The translations under genes were made by a program, and so were the position numbers. Below the pieces are notes generated by a model. The model was not told the DNA's origin and did no database searches. It was given only the letters and a program-made list of their open reading frames with translations. A stretch of DNA of 64,000 bases from Parelaphostrongylus tenuis (Eukaryota > Nematoda > Chromadorea > Rhabditida > Metastrongylidae): positions 124,001-188,000 of the forward strand of contig JAHQIW010006329.1 of NCBI GenBank assembly GCA_019055375.1, in the 5' to 3' direction. Numbering within the stretch: the stretch's first letter is position 1; each line of letters opens with the position of its first letter. Of the stretch, positions 11,301 to 22,400 are shown one piece after another.

Positions 11301-11603
11301 GTGCATGTGGCGCAGTGGTCAGAGTTGCTCTGCGTCGCATACGAGGTCAATGGTTCGATTTCGCGCTCATGGCTCACCAAGCCATCCATCCCTCCGGGGT
11401 CGGTAATTGGTACCAGACTGGTCTCAGACTTGCCTGGGAGGATAAGCAGGACTGACTCGGTTCAGCGGGAAGCCACCGCGAGTCATTGTAAAGGCCAGAT
11501 TTTGCATTCAGTCATCTCAAACGGAAGTTAAAAATTGAAGTCGAATGCATGGCGCATCCCTCAGGGATTGATCAACGCCAAGAGATTTATCCTTTATCCT
11601 TTA
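11301..11603 (+). repeat. tRNA-derived SINE, family S1, full-length copy
   Basis: The head GTGGCGCAGTGGTCAGAG (A-box-like) and GGTTCGATTTC at 11352 (B-box-like) give an internal Pol III promoter arrangement. The body contains CCTCCGGGGTCGGTAATTGG and GGGATTGATCAACGCCAAG, and the tail is TTTATCC repeated. Other copies are at 17.63, 23.12, 25.28 (head only), 37.71 (minus), 40.24, 42.73 and 62.83/63.19 kb (minus, interrupted). A tRNA-derived SINE is the simplest reading. Confidence 0.8.
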
Positions 11604-11767
11604 ATATGCCTTCAAAATGCCATAAATGATGAAATATATCAAGGCTGATAGGTTTATATCATCATATTTTTTGTAAAACTCAATACGATTGATAGATTGC
11701 TAATATCACTGCGATTCGTAGTATAAGAGAGCTTTTCTTTCAAACAGAAAGTTTATAATTCCGGATG

Positions 11768-11890
11768 TAGAATGGTATGCAAAAAAGTTTGCGTCAATCG
11801 GGATTCGAACCCAGATCTTACTCTTTCAGGAAGGGAGCATGTGCTAAACCGTTGCACCACCGACGCTCGTTTTTGCACTCCACTCTTTTA
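11768..11890 (-). repeat. tRNA-like module (family S2)
   Basis: A close relative of the 11015-11115 module in the same orientation, with B-box-like GGGTTCGAATCC on the minus strand and a TTTTGCATACCATTC end. Confidence 0.6.
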
Positions 11891-12640
11891 CTCCTCATAA
11901 TGTTTATGTTTGCATTACAAAGCATACGAGTGTGTGAAGAAAATCTCAAACTGTCGAAATATTACAGGGAAACCCCACATTTTTTCGAAATTTAAAACGC
12001 TAAAAACCCTAGTCAAATACGAAAAATCGCGCACCGGTTCTGATATTTGCACTGCGCGTGGCAATTACAACTAGTGGTCCTGAAAGGGCTAAAAAAAATC
12101 GTCGGTTTCCGTGGTTAATCCTGGAAAGTCATGCTGTTCTCTGGAGTTTTTCCGCAACTTTTCGATACATACTTAGTCTTGACCGCAGGACGATGGAGGA
12201 GGGGAGCAAGGGATGCGGTTTACTTCCGCGGATCCCACCTGGGCGTATCCGCCTGCGTCGGACCGTCTCCACCTCCACTGCCCCGGTTAATCGCCGACTA
12301 CACTTCTGGTTTTCGTCGATGCAAGACCCAGTCCAAGATTTAGCTGCGGGTCTTGCAACGAAACGCAGTACTGTAGTTGGCTATCAATCGCGCAGAGGAG
12401 ATGGAGTCGTTCCCACGCTAGCGGACACTCCCAGTTAGGGTCCGCTAAAATCAACTGGTCAAAACGTTGTAGTTTATTCGCTTGGATACATGGTTATCTC
12501 CGGGGTTCGTCTTTGAAATTGAAATAGGAATCGTTGTAGCACAATTATTGGCATTCAGTCCCAAAATTAGGAATATCTCAGTCGCTTAGAGGGTTTATAT
12601 GGAGTTCTCGAACCCCATAGAAGTGGTTAGGGAGATGTAG
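11891..12640. other. Region without a supported gene
   Basis: A GC-richer stretch at 12.18-12.44 kb is open in two overlapping plus-strand frames. It shows no splice context or recognised family. Nothing else was identified. Confidence 0.3.
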
Positions 12641-12648
12641 TTGTGGTA

Positions 12649-13529
12649 GAAAGGTGAAGGGTTGTACATGCGTGTGGATTTTCTATTTTGCTGCTTTTAA
12701 ATAGCGGCTTTGATGACATGAATATATGTATCCAGGAGTTTCGAGTGGTACGCAAAAATTCACTCCACGTGGAGTTGAACCCGCGCTTCAATCTTACGAT
12801 GAGCGCGTGCTGTATTTTGATGGGGTTCTGTCTAGTCGTGAGGGGCAACTGAAAACCGATCTCATTCGCCGGCCAGGGACTTCTTATAGAAAAGTTAGTA
12901 ATTATTCCAGATCTGAGACTTCTGGCTACACCCCACCTCGCTGGTTTCAAAACACCCTTTTATAACGCTGTAAAATTCACACAAAACTATGTCTCATACG
13001 CGCATATTTCTCGCCGGACGAAGCTCTTCCTTTGGACTATTAGTATTCATTCGATTAAGAGAGAAACGCTCTTTTGAGCTTCTAAGCACAGCGTTGGAGT
13101 CAGAAACGATTACGCTATCGAAAATGTGCTAATAGTCCAAAGAAGAGCTCCGTCCGACGAGAAACATGCGCGTCTGAGACATAGTTTTATATGGATTTTA
13201 CAGCGTTGTATAGGGGTGTTTTGGAAAACCAGCGAGGTGGGGCTGTAGCCAGAAGTCTCGGCTTTCTAATGATTACTAACTTTCCTATGAAAAGTCCCTG
13301 TTCAGCGAATGAGATCGGTTTTCAATTGCCCCCCTCATGACTACTGAATGAACCCCATCAAAATACAGCACGCGCTCATTGTAAGATTGAAGCGCGGGTT
13401 CAACTCCCATGTGGAGTCAAATTTTTGCGTACCACTCGAAACTCCTGAATATATATATTCATATCGTCATGCCGCTATTGTGAGGCAGCAAAATAGAAAA
13501 TCCACACTCATGTACAACCTTCACCTTTC
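12649..13529. mobile_element. Giant near-perfect palindrome (foldback element)
   Basis: The left arm (12649-13043) and right arm (13139-13529) are inverted copies about 390 bp long with few differences, separated by a loop of about 95 bp. The outermost bases are GAAAGGTGAAGG against CCTTCACCTTTC; the innermost are GGACTATTAG against CTAATAGTCC. Each arm holds a tRNA-like S2 segment and a segment of the long-TIR family R1 (block around CTTTTATAACGCTGTAAAATT). A transcript would form a very long hairpin. No coding capacity. Confidence 0.85.
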
Positions 13530-13889
13530 GCCCGGCGATTTAAATCGGTTTTTCATTTGTCCTCTCATAACCGGATAGAACTTTTGACAGTAATTCTCGC
13601 GGTGTTCGGTTGCTCTCATTTCATTGAAAATCAATCGATAGCTATGTTTTCTTCTCTCAGATCGCAATAGGTCTATGTAGACACCTGTTTTTTCATTTTT
13701 CCGCTTGTTTTTATTTTTCTTTTATCGCAGTTCTATTGTCGCGAATTCTTATCTGTTGATGTTATCACCTCCACAAATGGTGGGTCAGCAGAAATTTTGA
13801 GATGTGATTAGGGCGTAATGTGAGAGATCAGACTTCACCGTTTGCTAGTCAGTCTTTTCCAGTAGTTGATCTGGTACTTATTTGTTGGA

Positions 13890-14775
13890 CGGCGAGAAAT
13901 GAAAAAACCGATATCCATTCTCTGAACAGGAATTTTTCATAGGAATGTTAGTAATCATTCGAAAGCTCAAATCACTGGCTACACCTGCACATGGCTGGTT
14001 TCCTAAAACACCCTTTTATAACGCTGTAAAATCCAAAATATAATCATGTTTCACACAATCCACGCTTTTTTTGATTATCTCGCTTACATCTCGCTGGACA
14101 GGACTCCTTCCTCAGAGTGCTAGTACTCATTCGATAGCACAAGTTTCGAGGAACTCAAAAATATGTTTGTACTTTGGGAAAAGTTTTTTTAGTAAGCGGT
14201 GTAAGAAGAAAAAAATTGCGCTTTGCACCTCGCCGGAGAGAGCTCTTTCTTTAGACTACTCAGTAGTCATTCTATAGCGTATCAATGATTCCAGCGTTGT
14301 GCTTATTTTGTGGGAATTTACCGCAGTAAGAAAATAAGATCGAGTTTTACGTGTCCGACGAAGAAAGTCAGATCGAGTTTTACGTGGTTTTACGTGGTTA
14401 TTTACGGGCTATTCACGGGGCGGGTGTGCTGCGCGATCGATCACGTTTCGACACGATGTTATTCGATTGGGGATTTCATCACCGTTCTGAAGAAACATGA
14501 GATGAAACGATTGACTCAGTTTCTACGAAGTTCCTCTACACGTTGATATGCTCTTTCGTGCTTCCAGCGAATTATACGCGTGATAAAAATGGAGGCGAAC
14601 TGAGGGTGTGAAATACAATTTTATTTTGGATTTACAGCGTTTCAACAAGGGTGTTTTGAAAAGTTGGTTAAGAGAAAGCTGTAGCCAATGATTTAAGCTT
14701 TCGAATGATTACTCACAGTTCTATGGAAAAATGCCTGTTCAGCAAATGAGATCGGTTTTTTCATTTGTCCCCTCA
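13890..14775. mobile_element. Long-TIR non-autonomous DNA transposon (family R1)
   Basis: The left end (ATGAAAAAACCGAT, then ATAGGAATGTTAGTAATCAT) is repeated inverted at the right end (ATGATTACTCACAGTTCTAT, then ATCGGTTTTTTCAT). Homology between the ends runs for roughly 150 bp through the CTTTTATAACGCTGTAAAAT block. The interior has no transposase. Relatives are at 21.98-22.84, 36.58-37.27, 43.46-44.02 and 52.32-53.12 kb, with partial copies at 21.44, 39.74, 50.7-52.3 and 61.19 kb. The superfamily is not determined. Confidence 0.7.
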
Positions 14776-15385
14776 TAATCAGAAGGTACCGAAATTTGTA
14801 TATAAACAAGGATTTATATAATTGACGATTAACATTTCTATAGGATATCTGTACATCTACAAAATAGAGGATTTTATAGGTAAAAGTTCATGCGAACGGC
14901 GGAGGAGGTGCCGGCTGATACAGCTGTTTTTGTGTTACAGCATTACTTGTCATCTACTCTCCTCGCCACTCCTCCTCTACTTTTCGTTCCTGTCCTTCCT
15001 CCTACTCTCTCTCTCTTTCTTTTCCTCCGTTCCTCCCCTCCTTGTTTTGTCTTAGACGATTTTCAAATTCGTTTATCCATATCTACTTTTTTTTTGGAAA
15101 AAATTTAATCAGTTGGTAAGGAAATGAATAGAGAGATATGCGTAGATGTGACCTCTTGGCGGATGGACGCCATTTTGTTTAATGTCGCCTAAGTGCAGTC
15201 GATCATGCTAGGTTTTTCCAGCTCGTCTCGTTCCATTCCATCCATCAATCATTCGTTTTGTCTTCGTATTTATTCGTTGAAGAAGATAAAATTGATAGCT
15301 GTGAAAGAATGCAATAGAATTCGCAATATAGAAGAGATATCGCATGCGTAAAGTAGTCGTTTCACTTCCGATAGTGCCATTTCGA
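14776..15385. other. Region without a gene; pyrimidine-rich tract
   Basis: The plus strand has a CT-rich tract at about 14.94-15.05 kb (runs of CTCT, CTTCCTCC). The open frames over it reflect this composition. Nothing else was recognised. Confidence 0.4.
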
Positions 15386-15389
15386 GAAG

Positions 15390-15960
15390 ATGAAGAAAGA
15401 AACGGAGACACTTTTTTCCCAGTTTTTCCCAGAATTCCAGTACTTTTTCCACAAGTTTTCTAGAATGTCACAAGAATGGAGACTTTTTTTCCGACGTTTT
15501 CTTAGAGTATCAAAAAAATTGGGGAGCACGTTTTTTCTTAGTTCTTTTCGAATTCTAATTGAAATCGGAGGCTTTTTCTCCAAGTTTTTCCCGGGACATC
15601 ACAAGAATGGGGACTTTTTCAGACGTTTCCCTAGGATGTTACGGAAACCAAATAACTTTTCTTCTAAGTTTGAATAGGGTATAAGAAATCGGAGACTTTT
15701 TTTCCTGGGTTATCTGAGATATCTCAGACATAGGAAGTTCCCTGAGTTTTCTTAGGATATTGAAAAAGTGGAGATTTCTTTCCTAAGTTTTCCCAAGTTC
15801 TCAGAAAATTGGAAGCACTTTCTTCTACGTTTTTTTGGGATGTCACGAGAATGAAGGCATTTCTCCCGAGTTTTCCCAGGATATGCAGAAGTGGAAACTT
15901 TTCCCACAACATCAGGATTGTTTTGAAGTCTCTGCTGTAGAAAAGTATCTTGTACATCAT
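15390..15960. repeat. Decayed minisatellite, ~57-bp unit
   Basis: About ten diverged units are built around a core of TTTTCCCAGGATATCACAAG followed by AATGGAGACTTTTT. Recognisable cores lie near 15458-15485, 15575-15610, 15620-15645, 15750-15775 and 15838-15860. The 95-residue plus-strand open frame and the minus-strand frames here only mirror the period. Confidence 0.7.
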
Positions 15961-16242
15961 GTTTTTTCCTTCTGATTATGGGTGGAGTAGTTCAGTTTAT
16001 ATTTGGTAATCCTTGACGATATTTTTCCTTCGTGAATGGCGTAGTGGTTTGACAGATAACCTTGCAGTCTCGGAGATACCTAAACTAAAGCGTTCCCAAG
16101 TGATTCCACGAGAGTGTTTGGTGGAGGGGTCGAAACAACACATTGCTTCCTGATAGCGTGCATCGCTGACCATTAAGCTGGTGACTCTTCTTTGCTCTTA
16201 TCTTCTCGTTTTGGTACATCCTTTCATTACATTTTTAGTGGG

Positions 16243-16443
16243 TTAACCCTTTGAGGACCATTCAGTACGTTTCGTGCCAAAGCGAGCGACGGCAAATTTC
16301 GCTCTTACACTGTAATGGAGGCGTCGCGTCTCTTGGGAAAGCAGGCGTAGACGACCAGGCATTCAGATTCTGCCTGTCTGCGACTGTCGTGCAGCGACGG
16401 CGCGACGCCGCTTGCCTATCGACGGTGGTTTTCAAAGGGTTAA
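16243..16443. mobile_element. piggyBac-like MITE, ~200 bp
   Basis: TTAA at 16243 is followed by CCCTTTGA, and TCAAAGGG precedes TTAA at 16440. This gives the TTAA target duplication and CCC-starting inverted termini typical of piggyBac-derived elements. The interior is GC-rich relative to its flanks and non-coding. Confidence 0.75.
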
Positions 16444-16499
16444 TTCGGTTTTTGTTGTTGTTGTCGTAGTTGTTTTTCCATTGCGTTTTTCGGTTCCAC

Positions 16500-19400
16500 T
16501 TGGCATCGATTTAATACTATTGAGAAGTTTCCAGTTGCCTCTACCGCTCGTTTGAGGGGCCAAAGGACTCTATATGCATCTACCGTCATTGCTATCTACA
16601 CATCTTTTTACGAGCCGCCTCAATATGTGACGCAGCGTACGACGGTGTAATTCTCGTTACAAATTGTGGAAAAATTGTCGCCGAAACTCCGAAATTGAAA
16701 GAGGTCTCGGCGGCCATAATGGACTTCATTGAGGTGAGGAAGATTTCTTGCGGTTCAGCTTTCGATCTTCGCATTTTTCCTACTTTTATCTTTATTTCAC
16801 ACGACTATCCACACCATTACAATCGTTTCGAGTGTTTTCTTAAGACCACAGCTCAAATTTCAATATGCCTCGCAATCATTTTTGAGCCACGCATGTCAGT
16901 GGTCTGTCAAACAGGGCTGACTTATATAGAGTGTACAACACTCTGTATTCGGTGAGTTTTTCACTGGACATAGAGTGTAAAACGTTTCGTCGTCGCTAAC
17001 TCTTAGTGTGGGGACTGGAGCTCCCACGGAGATTAGCAAAAGACGAGAAAGAATAACTGCCCGATTGGCGAGATCGCAAGATCGTAACACGTGTATCGGG
17101 CTCTATAAGTCAGCCCTCCTTGACAGAGCATTGACATGCGTGGCTTAAATAATGATTGCAAGGCATATCCACACCATTATTGTGCGGATCTAAGCACTTT
17201 TACATTTCATTTGATTTCTTACATCGCAATCTCGAAGAAACACGAGCTTAGAAATTCCGTTGGGCGTTCGTTGACTGAATGAAAGTGTAGGGGTTGTGAT
17301 CGAAACTAGCACTTGGCTTCCCAACACCTGCACCGCCATCGGACCACTCGGTCGCATCTCCCTTCCCTCTCATCTTCACATTTTATTCTATGCAAATTGC
17401 GCTACTTGTCCGTTATTGGTACCCTGTTTCGACTCCAGAAGAAAACGTATTTTTTGGTTGTCTTCAAAGTCTGAGAAGTAATTCGATAGCTTGAGTTAAA
17501 GCAATCTGGATGGTGTGTTTTATCTTGAAAATGGCTTTAATATTTCGCTGTCAGAGCAAAAATAAAACTGTGTTTCTCATTCAAACATTTCTCTCTGACC
17601 TAAGCTATGTCGCTCGATTGATGGTCGAGTTCTTTGGTCCAGTAAATGATATCAGGCTAGTTTGCGAGGATAACAGCAGTGACCCAATACATCGAGTGAG
17701 CCACCACGAGCCATTGCAAAAGCTAGATATGCATTCCATCGCCTTACTAGATGACGAGTGCGCGACAAAACCCTCTGGCGATTGATCAGTGCCAAGAGCC
17801 TTATTCTCTGACTTTACCTCTGAAACTGGGCTGTCTTCTGAGGTTTTCTCTTCTTTCTCTTTTCAGGTTCATCGTGGAGCACTGACATCAGCAAATATCA
17901 TACCGGTCGATAAGAAGATAATACCATCTGGGCGACTCATCCTTGCTGGAACAGGTATGGTTCTGTTGTTACTGAGAACGTTCTACTTTCAATTTTGATC
18001 GAAATCGGCTTTCTATAGCCTTAGTTCTCTGAATCTAAAAGGATTGAGTGCTGGGCAAAGATTCGACTTCAGGCGGGAGTTGGACCTGTATTGCACTCCT
18101 GCGGAGCGCGTGATGCCACTACACCATCGGGCGCCATTTTGTCAACACTCATTCTTCAATGTCTTTATCATGACCATCAGCCACCAACCTTTTCGAGATT
18201 TGGTCAGATAAGCAATATCGCTATGTAAACCCTTTTAAAGAAGCACGAGTGATGGCGAAATGGTGTTTCGGTGGTGTAGTAGTAACGCGCGCCCTTGGTA
18301 TCGGTGAAACACGGGTTCTACTTCCGCCTGTGGTCGAATTTTTTGCTCACCACCCAACTCTCTTAGTTGTATTTATTACGTCATAAAACTGCGGAAAAGC
18401 AGTCAAGGCAGAAATCTTGAGTATGTCCAAGTTTACTTGTATTTATTTTAAGAAGATATAATTCCACAATATACTTGTATTTTATGAGAATATCTGTGGA
18501 AACCAGTTTTGTGGGAGCGATCAAGGCTTTGGTCGAAAAGTTATAATCCTTACTTCCACAGTTCATTCTTTTCTCACATTTTTTTTGTAATTATGAGGAA
18601 AGATTGGTCCCTATAGCACTTTTTCATGACCTAGTTTTCTTCTTGCTCTTGCTCATTCATCTTATCATTTTTCTTTTTCATGGCATTCTCTTGTGGTTTT
18701 TTCCATCTCATTTTCCTTCATTTTCAAGGGCCAGTAACGAGAGATATCGATGATGTACGTCGTTTTCCACACAGCGGCGAAAAATGGCGTTCAGTTGTGA
18801 GTGATTTTCTTCTTTGTGGTTGTTAAATCCTATTGGAGTGATTTTGGTTTGTTCGAAGACTTTGTCGTTTTTTTTTTCAAATCTAGGGTCTCTTTATGGA
18901 TATTTTCTTTACCTAACAGTATCGTACGGGAGGGAGAGTGGCTGTGAGTGGTTAGCGATGCAGCTTATGAAGAAGTAAGGTACTACTGGTTTCAACCCTT
19001 GCTCTCAGCATGCTCCTGCAAGCAATCTAATGGAATCCCTTTGGAACATCCCAGCTCGATTTGTGCTAAAGACTGCAATAGACATCTTCTCGACCAGCTC
19101 TCATCCATGAAAGAAATGAAATTCTCAAGCAGCAGTCGAAGCATTACGCGAAATCTCCAAAGAACTTTTGATATCACCTGATGGTCGTCGAAAGACTCGA
19201 GCAGGCGACAGTATCGCCTGCTGTGGTGGCCCAGTAAGTTTTCCTGGTTTTAGGGATTGATTGATCATCACATCATTCTTCTATGGTTTTCCGAAAGGAA
19301 TTCTTACCGTAGGGTCAAAGGTCTATCCCTCATGCGTTTGATATCGCGAGGGATTCATTCAATAAGGGGTTTTCACATCGGTTTTTTCTCATTAAATTCT

Positions 19401-22400
19401 TTACGTGCTCCGCCTAATTTTTGACTTCATGTGCGGAAAAGTCATCTGTGACTGCCAAATTGTCAGATTATATTGTTCCTGAGCGAAGTCTCAAAATATT
19501 TGATTACACTGATTGTTAGGAACATCCACGCAACACTAATACTCCATTCATTCGACAGTCATTCACGCTAAAGGTCGCCTTGATGATTGTTTTTACCGTA
19601 CGTCGAGTGTGAAGGTTCATTGTCGATTCCTCTATGTAGGGTCAGATTCCAGAGGAACTGACCTGGACGAAAAGACACCGTGAAACCAACGAAGCTGGAA
19701 GGTGGGAACATGTGTGTTGCACTCTAGAAGTACCCATAACAGACTCTTTGAAAGGCTCAAAATACATTGTTAGATCTTGAGCGAGATCTCAAAACAGTCT
19801 ATTGCATTTGATGTTTCTCTGCGTCAGACGGCACTCAGCCGCATCTGTTGACGGTTGGTTGCTGGCAGACAGGTGCGTTGTAGCTTAGGAAGAGTGCTGA
19901 GCAATACGAGCGTCGGTAGTGAAACAGGTTGGAGCATGCGCTACCGGATAGAGTGATATGCCGGTTTGAGTCCCGCCTAACGCGAATGTTTTGCACATCA
20001 CTTTACATCACTGGGTATATCTATAGCATCATAACACCGCTAAATGCGATAATATCAAAAGGATTATTGTGTCTCTAGTTAGGGAAGTTATGTTTTCAAA
20101 GCTCCACTTGTTACCCTGTTGTACTATCCTGTTTATGGTTATCAAATACCTCAACAAATGCACCATCAGGTCAGTTTTATCCGTAAGTTTTTTCTAGACA
20201 TTGTAATCTCTCGTGGGAAAGCTCCGTTGCGACATCGTTCTTATGGTTCATAGAATTTTTTCCCGATTAATTGATATTAATTGATGAAGTGGGCACATAT
20301 ATAAGAGAAGCTCTGGCTTCTTGTTTTCCACGTTACAGCACTACTGATTGGTGTAACTCTCGACTGCAAACTTGGTGGACGTAGTGTGTTTTGCTGACTG
20401 GGCGCCATCCGCAATGGGATTCTGAAAGGTCATCTTGAACTAACTTCGTGTCGGTCAAGTCTCATGCAGTATGTCGGAGTAGCTATTCAGAAAAAGTTTA
20501 GAGCAGTTCCACCAATCTCAGGGAATACTCTGGTTCTGAGCAGTTCCACATTTCCAGATTTGTAAACTGGATTCTTTTCCGTTATCTGTGCACACCTTCA
20601 AACATTTTGGGAACAACGTGTTTCTGCATTTTTTTCAACAACTAGTAGTCATCTGATAGTTTAGATCTCGACAATCTCAATGCTTCACTTTATTTCAGAT
20701 AAGGCCTTTTTAGTCGCTGTAGCAGTATAAGTGAAATTAATTCATTTTTCGCTTTCGGCGCGTTTTCGAGCGTATCCATGTAATTTATTTAAGAACGTTT
20801 TTCTTCCGTAGTAGAGATTACTGAACTTTTTTTTTTTACATTACGCTGGAGTAAACTTGATTCTGTCGTTCTGTGGGCCGTGCTCTTTATACTCGTACTA
20901 TATTACCGAATAAAGTCCGCTGTGAGCTTAAGTTCAAGCTTTAGCAGCCTAAGCCTGTGAACGAGAAACGTGTGAACGTGTGGAGTTAATTTTGGAATGT
21001 CAGAGTAATATTGTTATCATCTGTATCACTTTCATCTCGTTGATCGAGAAGTGACTCGAGCGGGTACCAGCAACACTTTCATTTTTTCCCCTATCGCGTG
21101 CAAGAGTAGTCCAGTGGGTCTTCCTCGCTCGTGATTAGCTGAGCACCAAATCTTTTTCTTCTATGCTTTTTCGTTAAAAAATCGGACCATCAGGTCGGTG
21201 GTCTTCCTTTAGAGCGTTGGATATCTGGAATATATTTATACTCCGGATATTTTTTTTTCAAAGCATAAAAAAAGAAGTTAAAATTTAATGACAAAAACTG
21301 TAGGGCCATACGTAAATCGCTTTGCGCGATGGATCAACCACTCCATCAGTACACAGCCGGCTCACATATTCTAGCTCAATGCGCGCCTATATGATTAACC
21401 CAATCTTTTGGTTGTTACGGCACAGCGAAAAGTCTTTCTCTGAAACCAAATACGCCATCGAAATCGCCAATATCTAAACTATCAAATGATCACTAGAAGT
21501 CCAGAGATGAAACTTTGTACAGCGCAAAGTGGTTCGAGTGTGAAACATAATTATATTTTTTATTGCTATAGCGCAGTAAAGAGGTGTTCACAAAAGTAGA
21601 GTGCAGGATAAAATTTGTTAAGATTTACGCTATCGAATGGCTAATAATTTCCAATCCTTAGCAGAAAGCACATTGTTATAAAATGGTTGAATATGTGCAT
21701 AGATAAAGTGCAGATGAAATTTTACTTGTTTCTGGTTGTGTTGCATCTATCCATTCACTTCGGCAATCTATCCAGTGAAAGGATAATTTTGACCTTTCCC
21801 GAGTTTATGGTACTTTCTTCTACCTTCCATCGTGGTCGAGCTCTGTTTGAGAAACCTCCAGTTATGTTCTGGTTTCAACGATAATGCAGCTTCATTGTCC
21901 TGAGTTAGCGTCTCATTCTTTCTTTGCAGTTGTCATTCTTTATTTCCCAGCGCTATTTATTAGGTTCTTTTTGGTTAACCGGGGATAATATGAATATTCG
22001 ACCTCTTTGTTGGACAGGAAACTTTGTCATAGGAGTGTCAGTAGTCATCTGAAAACTCAGATCTCTCGCTAGAGTCGTACATGGCCGGTTTTCCAAAAGG
22101 CCTTTTTATAACGCTGTAACATTCGAAATAAAATTTTGTTTCATACGAGACGCGGTTTTTTATTTATCCCGCTTCATATTTCGCTAGACGAAACTCTTTC
22201 CTGGACCTATTAGTACTGTTTTGATAACACATGTATCGAAGACACTCAAAAATGTGAATGCTTTTTGGATTTTTTTTTTTGATAGCGCTGTAGTAGAAAG
22301 AGAGGTCTTTCTCTATGGCTAGTAATCATTCGATAGCATGAGTTTCAGTTATTTTGCAACGCTGTTCTTATTTTTTGGAAAAATCGTTTTCACAGCAGTG

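Noticed and set aside
11301..11400. Possible functional tRNA genes at tRNA-like heads
   Set aside because: A- and B-box-like strings are present, but no complete cloverleaf with acceptor pairing was found and the units recur with long SINE bodies.
12058..12438. 126-codon plus-strand frame in GC-richer sequence
   Set aside because: Two overlapping frames are open equally; no family or splice context.
17510..17785. 91-codon plus-strand frame before the 17867 exon
   Set aside because: Covers an S1 SINE remnant and does not fit the aminopeptidase phase or sequence.
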